Source: Rikenellaceae bacterium (lineage in GTDB: Bacteria; Bacteroidota; Bacteroidia; Bacteroidales; UBA932). Taken from it: a stretch of DNA of 29,772 bases. Shown piece after piece: positions 22,918 to 29,772 of this stretch (the stretch's first letter is position 1; every line of letters starts with the position of its first letter). A model generated the notes under the pieces. It was not told the origin of the DNA and searched no databases. It was given only the letters and a program-made list of their open reading frames with translations. The position numbers and the translations under genes are program-made. The stretch covers positions 1-29,772 of the forward strand of contig CAAGFN010000214.1 of NCBI GenBank assembly GCA_900769145.1, in the 5' to 3' direction.

Positions 22918-25900
22918 TGAAAAAGAACATATTTTTTGCGGCACAGATTACAAGTCTGGTGGCTCTCTTCCTCTGTATATACGGGTGCACGGAGGAGAAG
23001 ATTGCCGAGGCAAGATATCTGAGCATCGACTCCCCTTCCGAGAAGGAGATTGAGGTACCTGGAGAAGGCGGTACCGTGGAGATTGCCGTGCATACAAACC
23101 TTCAATGGACAGTCTCCGCGACAGAGGATGGCTCCACTGCGAGATGGATCAGCTTCAGCGAGACTTCCGGCATCGGCGACGGTGAGGTTACAGCCACCAT
23201 TGCCAAGGGAGGATATGACCCGAGGACTGCCATCATTACCGTAATGTCAAAGGACGAGACCATCGCCCACTCCATTACCATCAATCAGGCATCGACAGGA
23301 GAAGTACCTGAGGCTGAAGGATATAACATCCCGGCCTACACCATTTTCCAGAATGTAAGCGACAGCGACGTCAGCCTTGGAATCGCCAACGCCACAATCG
23401 AGGGGGCGACCTGCAAGTTCGATGACGGTCTCTCCGTGACAATGAGCGGTGAGAACTCGTCGGCAGTGTTCAATGCCGGCAACTACTATCAGCTCAATGC
23501 CAAGTTCACGGGCTGGGGTGCGGCAGATGCCAAGGATATGATAGTAAGGATTCCTGTGAAGGAGGACATCTCCGGGGATATGAGGATGTTCTGGGGCTGG
23601 ACTTCGACCACGGCATCCACTTGGGCTGTATCAGTCAGTGCGGACGGTGAGAGCTGGACAGACACTGGCTCCAAGGTCAGCATGACCACAGGCTCAAGGT
23701 TCAACAGGGATGTTTACTTCTCAGTGCCCGGGACAATTCCGGCAGGAGGAGCCCTCTATATGAAACTTACCGACGAGACTGGCCTCGGGGCCGACGACTA
23801 TGTACAGTTCTGCACCGGCTTCCTCCTCACCAAGAGCAGACCGGACGAAACACCGGCACCAGCCGGGGACAAGGTTCTCTACTACTGCAACTTCGACAAC
23901 GTCACAGACGGCTGTCCATACGATATGCCTCTGGGATATATGAGGTCATCATCCGTGGCCTTCGACGCTGCGGCATTCGGCTATGACGGCATCGGAAAGG
24001 GCGGCACAGTGGCCGGCGAATGGGGCAGCGTCAGAATAGGCTCAGGCTCGGCAGCGGCATCATTGACATTCCCTCCGCTTTCATCGGACAAGCTCGGCGA
24101 AGGAACCGCCGATGTCAAGGTTTCATTCAGGACCGTACTCTACCAGTCAGCTGATTATCTCAAGGAAGGCGAGGGCAAGGCAGCCTGCAACATTGCCGTA
24201 AGCGTGGCAGAGGGAGAAGGTGAAGTGGAGAACGGAGCCATCACAGACCTCCAGAACTGGACCTCATTCGAGGAAAGGAGCGTGGTCATCAAGGGAGTCA
24301 ACAAGGATACCAGAATCAAAATCGGAATCAGCGGAGGCTCCGGCGACAGAAGGTTCTACCTGGACGACGTCGTAGTGGAGGCCATTTCCGACATTGTTAT
24401 CCCGACCGTCACCTCGAAGACACTCGGCGAAGTTCTCGAATATGACGGAACCATCACAGATGCCATAAAGACTACTGTAACCGTTATTTCAGACCCTTCA
24501 GGAGCCAATCTCCCGGAGAACACATCCATCGTGACAGACGGCACAAGCTACGCCGCCCTCAACATTGCCTCAACCCTTGCGGCAGGCTCCAGGATAACCA
24601 TCAGCCTCAAGGGAGCAAGCCTCGACAAGGCAACGGCCACGATTACGGCCACTCCGGAAATGATTACGGAGACAGAGGAAGGCACTTCCCCTTCAGCTGA
24701 GGTTGTAAGTGTCAGCCAGCTGGCCTCATCCGAATACCATCTGGTGGAGGTGAGGAACGTCCAGGCAACGGACGCGTTCGTAGGCAAGACTCTCTCCGGT
24801 GAAGTCGGAATGGAGGACAAGGACAAGGCCGAATTCGGGCTCAGGCTCTATTCTACGGCCAATTTCGCCGGACCTGAAATCCCTGCATACAGCGGAAGCG
24901 TGAAGGGAATCGTAATCGGGGGAAAGGTTTGCCCGAGAACGGCTGCCGACATCAACCTGGTACTCGACAGAATGGGCCAGGGCGAGGAAGCCAAGTCATT
25001 CTCCCCTGTATTCTGCACATACGAGTTCACTGCGGGGACTACGGCTCCTGAAATCAAGAATGCGGAAATCTCCGGTGCAGGCGTCTCATTCAATAATGGA
25101 GGCCGCATAGAGAAGATTGGCGGAACAGAGGGCGAGGCAGCTTTCGCACAGGGTTCCAATACTACGCCTCACAATGTATTCCTCTACACTACGGGATGGA
25201 ATGCTGAAAGTACTTACTATCAGCTCTCTGCGCCTATGACGGATGAGGTATCCGGCAGGGTTGCAGTGACATTCTCCCTGAATGGAAAGACAGAAGTACT
25301 TCAGGAATGGAGCATTTTCTGGAGCAATGACGGAGTGAACTGGAATGCAACCGAATATACATGGACTACCAAGCAGAATACTGACGATCTCGCCTCGGCT
25401 GCCGGCAATACGTTCACTGCCCAGAGCACGACATCCGCAGGTATTACCCGCACAGAATTCACTGTGCCGGCAAGCAAGAAGATTGCCGCAGGAGAAAAGC
25501 TGTATATAAAGATTGTACCTGCGACCGCCATTACCGATGCTGCTGTAAAGGTTCAGCTCGGATTCGGTTTCTTCGTCGCCCCGGGCGATATCAGGAACAC
25601 GGAAGAACCTGCCGGAGCATTGGCATTCAACAACTTCTCAGAGTGCACCGCGGGAACCGACTATATGCTTGGACCAGAAATCAGGTACTTCGGTAATGTG
25701 TCCACACCGGCCTATACCAAAGAAGGATGGACAGTAACATCAGGCAATGCCCGCCCTGGATTTACAATGTACGGGTCATCAAAGTCCGGAGACCACGGAA
25801 TCACCACTCCTGCATTGGCCGGCATTTCAGGCACGCAAGATGTCACATTGACATTCAAATGCTGCCTCTATATGCCTTCGACATTCTCAGGTGCAAAGGA

Positions 25901-26108
25901 TGACATCTGCGTGAAAGTTGCTGAGGGAGAGGGAACCGTGGGTGAAATAAGCTGGGACAGCGAGCCGGAGTCAGACTACTACAACTGGCATACTGCCACA
26001 GTGAAGATTACCGGTGCATCCGCATCCACAAAGATTTTCATAGGCGCAGGTGCCGGCAAGGCCACCGGTGACAGAAGGTTCTTCCTGGATGATATTATCG
26101 TAAAGTAA
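22917..26108 (+). CDS. Large surface lipoprotein: BACON domain, DUF5689-like core, duplicated binding modules
   Basis: A 1063-residue lipoprotein (lipobox IYGC, Cys24), probably a surface glycan-binding protein in the place of SusE/SusF. Residues about 35-125 are a BACON domain (GTVEIAVHTNLQWTVSA, RTAIITV). Module A1 is about 139-305, and module B1 about 318-489, which ends GDRRFYLDDVVVE. Residues about 495-686 look like a DUF5689-type domain (TSIVTDGTSYAALNI, HLVEVRNVQ, SVKGIVIGGKVCPRTAADIN). Modules A2 (about 698-887) and B2 (about 899-1063, ending GDRRFFLDDIIVK) repeat the A-B pair. A modules share SxDGxxW-type strands (SADGESW, SNDGVNW); B modules share VAEGEGxV. It starts the plus-strand operon, four bases before the second EEP gene. 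Carbohydrate binding is inferred. Confidence 0.8.
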   Translation: MKKNIFFAAQITSLVALFLCIYGCTEEKIAEARYLSIDSPSEKEIEVPGEGGTVEIAVHTNLQWTVSATEDGSTARWISFSETSGIGDGEVTATIAKGGYDPRTAIITVMSKDETIAHSITINQASTGEVPEAEGYNIPAYTIFQNVSDSDVSLGIANATIEGATCKFDDGLSVTMSGENSSAVFNAGNYYQLNAKFTGWGAADAKDMIVRIPVKEDISGDMRMFWGWTSTTASTWAVSVSADGESWTDTGSKVSMTTGSRFNRDVYFSVPGTIPAGGALYMKLTDETGLGADDYVQFCTGFLLTKSRPDETPAPAGDKVLYYCNFDNVTDGCPYDMPLGYMRSSSVAFDAAAFGYDGIGKGGTVAGEWGSVRIGSGSAAASLTFPPLSSDKLGEGTADVKVSFRTVLYQSADYLKEGEGKAACNIAVSVAEGEGEVENGAITDLQNWTSFEERSVVIKGVNKDTRIKIGISGGSGDRRFYLDDVVVEAISDIVIPTVTSKTLGEVLEYDGTITDAIKTTVTVISDPSGANLPENTSIVTDGTSYAALNIASTLAAGSRITISLKGASLDKATATITATPEMITETEEGTSPSAEVVSVSQLASSEYHLVEVRNVQATDAFVGKTLSGEVGMEDKDKAEFGLRLYSTANFAGPEIPAYSGSVKGIVIGGKVCPRTAADINLVLDRMGQGEEAKSFSPVFCTYEFTAGTTAPEIKNAEISGAGVSFNNGGRIEKIGGTEGEAAFAQGSNTTPHNVFLYTTGWNAESTYYQLSAPMTDEVSGRVAVTFSLNGKTEVLQEWSIFWSNDGVNWNATEYTWTTKQNTDDLASAAGNTFTAQSTTSAGITRTEFTVPASKKIAAGEKLYIKIVPATAITDAAVKVQLGFGFFVAPGDIRNTEEPAGALAFNNFSECTAGTDYMLGPEIRYFGNVSTPAYTKEGWTVTSGNARPGFTMYGSSKSGDHGITTPALAGISGTQDVTLTFKCCLYMPSTFSGAKDDICVKVAEGEGTVGEISWDSEPESDYYNWHTATVKITGASASTKIFIGAGAGKATGDRRFFLDDIIVK

Positions 26109-26112
26109 TACA

Positions 26113-27030
26113 ATGAAATTGAAATCATTATTTTTGGTCGCATCCTGCCTGCTGGCCCTGGCTTCCTGCTCGGGGTCAGCGGAGCCGGATGGCGGCATTG
26201 AGGGAGACAAGCCCTACTACCTGAACGTGATGCAGTTCAACATCAGGTACATGAACAATGACGACACCGGTGACACCCACTGGACTGTCCGCAAGAATGC
26301 CATAAAGACGATGATCCGCGAGTTGAAGCCCGATGTAATCAGCGTCAATGAGGCCAGGACGGCGCAGAGGACAGACCTGAAGACATTGCTCCCGGAGTAC
26401 GAGTTCCTCGAGGTGCCGAACACGGGCACATCCTCCGGCGGCAATGTAAACATTATGTACCTGAAGGACAAGTTCAAGCTACTGGCTTCCAAGTCATTCT
26501 ACCTGAGCGCCACCCCGAACGTACCGTCATTCACCTGGGACAGCACCCAGAAGCAGTACCACGTCTGCATCTGGGCCAGGCTGAAGGACAATGAGACCGG
26601 AAAGGACTTCTATTTCTTCGCAACCCATTACAACACAGGATCAAGCGATGTGGACATAGCAGCGAAGACCAATTCCACCAATCTCATCCTGTCCCGAATC
26701 GAGGAGGTCACAAGCGGGGACAGCAAGGCAATTATATTCGTTGCCGGAGATATGAACGCCTCCCTGGAGTCCAATGATTCCAGATGCGTCAGCCTCAAGC
26801 CATATCTCGAAAACGGATTCAAGAACGCCAGGGCCTCCGCATTGTCAACCGACAGCGTCGTCAGCTTCAACGGCTTCTCCGATGCCGCCCGAGACCAGAA
26901 GAGCAACATTGATTTCATATTCTACAAAAATGTCACAGGGATGGCTTTCAAGACTGTAAATGAGCCATACAACGGGATCAAATACGTTTCCGACCATTAT
27001 CCGGTGACACTTCAGGCAATGACATTCTGA
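26113..27030 (+). CDS. Lipid-anchored endonuclease/exonuclease/phosphatase (EEP) family enzyme
   Basis: A 305-residue paralogue of the enzyme at 17074, with the same order of motifs: N43 (QFNIRY), E80 (SVNEAR), H172 (THYN), D213 and N215 (GDMNA), D267 (IDFIFY), D294-H295 (SDHYP). Unlike its relative it has a lipobox (LASC, Cys19), so it is fixed to a membrane, probably exposed outside. Two EEP enzymes with different addresses in one locus suggest stepwise removal of phosphate groups outside and inside the outer membrane (inference). It overlaps the next gene by one base (TGATG) and follows the binding protein by four. Confidence 0.88.
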   Translation: MKLKSLFLVASCLLALASCSGSAEPDGGIEGDKPYYLNVMQFNIRYMNNDDTGDTHWTVRKNAIKTMIRELKPDVISVNEARTAQRTDLKTLLPEYEFLEVPNTGTSSGGNVNIMYLKDKFKLLASKSFYLSATPNVPSFTWDSTQKQYHVCIWARLKDNETGKDFYFFATHYNTGSSDVDIAAKTNSTNLILSRIEEVTSGDSKAIIFVAGDMNASLESNDSRCVSLKPYLENGFKNARASALSTDSVVSFNGFSDAARDQKSNIDFIFYKNVTGMAFKTVNEPYNGIKYVSDHYPVTLQAMTF

Positions 27031-29090
27031 TGAAAAAGACTATTTTTCCAATGGTGGCGGCAGCCGTCATCATTTCCGGTTGTTCCGGAGAAATTTCATT
27101 CAAGGCAGGTGAAGGGACCATATATCCCGACACAGCTTATTTGCTTACAATAGAGACAGTTGACAGTCTGAGGAACACGATTGTGACCTCCTGCTGCGAC
27201 ACTATTCCCGGCATCTCTGTAAAGATTGGCTGGGAGAAGGATGGCGAAGACCTTGTGGCAAGGGCAAGCGTAAGGAATGACAATCCGGAATACGTCGTTA
27301 AAAGCCTCGAGGGACCAATCGTCAGGGGAATGGGCTTCCGCCTCGAAGAGCACCATCTGATGATGCCTTTCGGGATGGGCGAGCTGTACCGCAAATGTCC
27401 TTCCGAGCCGGACGAGAAGGCCCCGATGGTAAGGGATGTCCTTTGGAAGAATGTAGACGGGAAATATGTGCTTTCCGCCGGATATCCTTCAAGGAATATG
27501 TCAATGCAATGGTGCGCCTTCGCATCGAAGGAGGAGGGCGTATATTTCGGCAGCCACGACCCGGGACGCAAGGGCAAGGAGTTCAATGTGGTCTATGACC
27601 CTACGGACAGCACATTCTCATTCTCATTGAGGCATCTTTTCACCTGCTTTGAAGGTCAGGAATACGAGGTGCCGGAGACTAGAATCCATCCATACAGTGG
27701 AAACTGGCACAGGGCTGCGGATTATTACAGGTCCTGGTTCGACACCTGCTTCGACTATGTTGATGAGCCTCAATGGCTTAAGGAGTGCTCCGGCTGGCTG
27801 CTGGCAATCACGAAGCAGCAGAATGAGGAGGTGATGTGGAACTACGACGAATATGCCGGAGGATTGAGCGACGCTGCCATTGACCGCGGCCTCGACATAA
27901 TCGGGCTTTTCGCCTGGGCTCACGGAGGCCACGACAGGTTCTACCCTGATTACTACCCTGACCCTGCCCGTGGCGGCGAAGAAGGCTTGCGCAAGGCCAT
28001 CAAGGGCATAAAGGACAGAGGCCTGAGGACAATAATGTATGTCAACGGCCAGCTGATAGACCAGAACGGAACCCAGTTCTGGCCGGACACCGGAAAGTTC
28101 ATCACAATGGTAAACAAGGACGGCTCCCTGATTTCGGAGACCTGGCACAAGTACTATGATGCCCCGGCGAGGACACACGGCAGGGCCTGCTTCAGCTGCG
28201 ACGTATGGCGGAAAAGGATGGTGTCATTGGCAAAGATGGCCCAGGACTTCGGGGCGGACGGCATTATATATGACCAGCTTGCCACACGCTCCCCACTGTT
28301 CTGCTATGGAGAAAATCACGGGCATACTGTGCCTGCCGTCGTAGTTGAGCAGGACAGGCTTGACTTCATCACGGAGATCCGGGAGGAAATGTCAAGGATT
28401 GACCCGGAGTTCGTGGTAATGACAGAGGGAGTCGCAGACTATGAGCTCAGCTGCATCAACATCTTCCACGGCTGCTCATTCGATGTCTATCCGCCTGACC
28501 AGGCTGCGATGGAGGACAGGCTCACAGGCCGCTCAGGGGCCACCTGGTTCCCGGAAATGATTGAGTACACCTTCCCCGAGATGCTGATGACGGTACGTAA
28601 TCCATCCCCTGTCACAAGCAGGAATATGAGCAATTTCACTCTAATGAGCCATCTGAAGAATGAAATCGAATGCCGGTATATGGCCGACGTGAGATATCTC
28701 AAGGAGGACAGGATTCCGGAGATTGAGGATTACTCCAATGTCACAACGAAACCGGACCTGGCTCTTGTCCGCTCCCAGGACCCTGTGGCGATGAGGGAGT
28801 ACCAGAAATGTCTCGCGGATTTCCAGGGACGGAACGGAGACCTTCTCCGCACAGGAAAGTTCATTGACACTGAAGGATTCACATTTGCAGGCTCCCATGA
28901 GCTATGCTTGGCCAAGGCCTTTGTCTCCGGCGGGACTACCGGCATTGTCGTATGGAACATCTCACAGGACAGGCCTCTTGAATACTCAGTGGAGGTTCCG
29001 GGCAAGAAACTCGTCTCGGCCGAGTCCCCGGAGAATACTGGCACCGATATCGTGGGACCTGCCAGCATTGTGCTTCTCAGGTTTGAGTAA
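27030..29090 (+). CDS. DUF6259-like putative glycoside hydrolase, lipoprotein
   Basis: A 686-residue lipoprotein (lipobox ISGC, Cys18). Residues about 20-215 are beta-rich. From about 245 a TIM-barrel-like domain of the DUF6259 type appears: YYRSWFDT, WLKECSGWLL, GLDIIGLFAWAHGGHD, RGLRTIMYVNGQLID, then DFGADGIIYDQLATR and VVMTEGVADY. Asp415 (YDQL) and Glu466 (TEG) are the obvious candidates for the two catalytic acids, as in related retaining barrels, but this is a guess from position. A small beta domain ends the protein. It is last in the plus-strand operon, overlapping the EEP stop by one base, and a terminator follows 16 bases on. It is the only plausible backbone-cutting enzyme of the locus. 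The linkage cut is unknown. Confidence 0.7.
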   Translation: MKKTIFPMVAAAVIISGCSGEISFKAGEGTIYPDTAYLLTIETVDSLRNTIVTSCCDTIPGISVKIGWEKDGEDLVARASVRNDNPEYVVKSLEGPIVRGMGFRLEEHHLMMPFGMGELYRKCPSEPDEKAPMVRDVLWKNVDGKYVLSAGYPSRNMSMQWCAFASKEEGVYFGSHDPGRKGKEFNVVYDPTDSTFSFSLRHLFTCFEGQEYEVPETRIHPYSGNWHRAADYYRSWFDTCFDYVDEPQWLKECSGWLLAITKQQNEEVMWNYDEYAGGLSDAAIDRGLDIIGLFAWAHGGHDRFYPDYYPDPARGGEEGLRKAIKGIKDRGLRTIMYVNGQLIDQNGTQFWPDTGKFITMVNKDGSLISETWHKYYDAPARTHGRACFSCDVWRKRMVSLAKMAQDFGADGIIYDQLATRSPLFCYGENHGHTVPAVVVEQDRLDFITEIREEMSRIDPEFVVMTEGVADYELSCINIFHGCSFDVYPPDQAAMEDRLTGRSGATWFPEMIEYTFPEMLMTVRNPSPVTSRNMSNFTLMSHLKNEIECRYMADVRYLKEDRIPEIEDYSNVTTKPDLALVRSQDPVAMREYQKCLADFQGRNGDLLRTGKFIDTEGFTFAGSHELCLAKAFVSGGTTGIVVWNISQDRPLEYSVEVPGKKLVSAESPENTGTDIVGPASIVLLRFE

Positions 29091-29105
29091 ATGACTCTTT
29101 GACAA

Positions 29106-29140
29106 AAACGGGATGGCTGAGCGGCCATCCCGTTTCATTT
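29106..29140. terminator. Bidirectional intrinsic terminator
   Basis: AAACGGGATGGC (29106-29117) and GCCATCCCGTTT (29124-29135) form a perfect 12-bp stem with a 6-base loop. It lies between two converging genes and has T-rich sequence after it on the plus strand and TTTTTGTC after it on the minus strand, so it should end both. Confidence 0.85.
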
Positions 29141-29772
29141 TATTCCGGTTTGTAAGAATCCTTGAGAACCGTTGTCCTGTTGAATACAGGATGCTCCGGA
29201 GTGCTGTCAGGGTCCTTGTAATAATAACCTACCCTCTCGAACTGGACGGCGATACCCGAGTTGTCATCGAGGATGGCCGGTTCCGCATAGCCCTTGCCTG
29301 TCACGAGAGAATCAGGATTGAGGAAATCTTTGTAATCCTTGTCCTCCGGGATGTCACTCATATCGGCCTGAGTGAAGAGACGATCATAGAGACGGAGTTC
29401 GAGTTCCTTGGCGTGAGCGATTGATACCCAATGGATTGTACCCTTTACACTTCTCCATTCTCCACCGCCAGGACGAGTGGTCGGGTCGTAGGTGCATTTG
29501 AGTTCGACGACATTGCCTTCGGCATCCTTTATAACCTCATTGCACTTGATGATATAGGTGTATTTGAGACGGACCTCCCCGTCAGGTTTTAGACGGAAGA
29601 ACTTCTTCGGAGCCTCCTCCATGAAGTCTGCACGGCTGATATAAAGCTCGCCTGTGAACGGAACGCTTCTCTTGGCTCCATCAGGGTCTGCCGGATTGAG
29701 AGGGCAGTCGAACCACTCCACCTTTCCCGGCTCCCAGTTGGTGAGAGTAACCTTGATCGGGTCTTCCACTAC
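29140..29772 (-). CDS. glnS: Glutaminyl-tRNA synthetase, C-terminal part (cut by window edge)
   Basis: The last 210 residues of glutaminyl-tRNA synthetase, which charges tRNA-Gln in the cytoplasm. The region is the beta-barrel anticodon-binding part: EWFDCPLNP, VPFTGELYISRADFMEE, PKKFFRLKPDGEVRLKYTYI, CTYDPTTRPGGG, KGTIHWVS and ELRLYDRLF are close to the known enzyme. The N-terminal catalytic part lies beyond base 29772, so no start is given. It is a housekeeping gene and marks the end of the glycan locus; nothing odd is seen. Confidence 0.95.
   Translation of the reverse strand, partial: VVEDPIKVTLTNWEPGKVEWFDCPLNPADPDGAKRSVPFTGELYISRADFMEEAPKKFFRLKPDGEVRLKYTYIIKCNEVIKDAEGNVVELKCTYDPTTRPGGGEWRSVKGTIHWVSIAHAKELELRLYDRLFTQADMSDIPEDKDYKDFLNPDSLVTGKGYAEPAILDDNSGIAVQFERVGYYYKDPDSTPEHPVFNRTTVLKDSYKPE

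Noticed and set aside
1..29772. CRISPR arrays, tRNA or rRNA genes, integrases and transposases
   Set aside because: Looked for on both strands; no spaced identical repeats, no cloverleaf-like tRNA sequence and no recombinase or transposase motifs were seen.

Overview
The window looks like a chromosomal segment of a Bacteroidota (Bacteroidales) gut-type bacterium. The grounds are a SusC/SusD pair, many lipoprotein signal peptides, a fimbrillin-like lipoprotein, a GGGtGRT-family gene, and several promoters of the Bacteroidales form TTG-N19/20-TAnnTTTG. Base composition appears moderately GC-rich by eye, with one clearly AT-rich gap at about 9.65-10.0 kb. The species cannot be named from the sequence alone.

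Layout. 1-401: no recognised gene, but a promoter followed within about 70 bases by an intrinsic terminator (candidate small RNA). 402-2943: a TauE/SafE-type permease (-), then an Fe-S scaffold-like gene and its GGGtGRT partner (+) with a strong terminator. 2950-6755: a coupled pair (-) of Ser-type sulfatase and M1-type aminopeptidase, both lipoproteins. 6896-8308: a possible DNA-binding protein and a fimbrillin-like lipoprotein with a frameshifted Fn3-like tail. 8410-9534: an Ntn-type bile-salt-hydrolase/penicillin-acylase family enzyme whose start codon lies in a hairpin. 9535-10048: AT-rich, gene-free. 10049-11590: an AAA-ATPase-like/PD-(D/E)XK protein. 11724-14051: a divergent pair, a compact membrane Ser/Thr kinase (-) and a predicted outer-membrane barrel protein with a heptad-repeat segment (+). 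14168-29090: a polysaccharide-utilisation-type locus. 29140-29772: the 3' end of glutaminyl-tRNA synthetase.

The locus at 14-29 kb is the centre of interest. A GntR-type sensor-regulator (+) sits beside a four-gene operon on the minus strand (susC, susD, a secreted endonuclease/exonuclease/phosphatase (EEP) enzyme, and a sulfatase fused to a HAD-like domain). A divergent three-gene operon on the plus strand encodes a large duplicated BACON lipoprotein, a second, lipid-anchored EEP enzyme, and a DUF6259-like putative glycoside hydrolase. The genes are packed with gaps of -1 to 12 bases. Inference: the surface lipoproteins bind a glycan or glycoconjugate, DUF6259 cuts it, SusCD imports it, and the EEP enzymes and sulfatase remove phosphoester and sulfate groups. 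No classic, easily named glycoside hydrolase is present, so the substrate is open. The most unusual single gene is the sulfatase whose C-terminal HAD-like domain has Glu in place of both catalytic Asp residues of motif I.

All domain assignments come from reading the translated sequence, without database searches.
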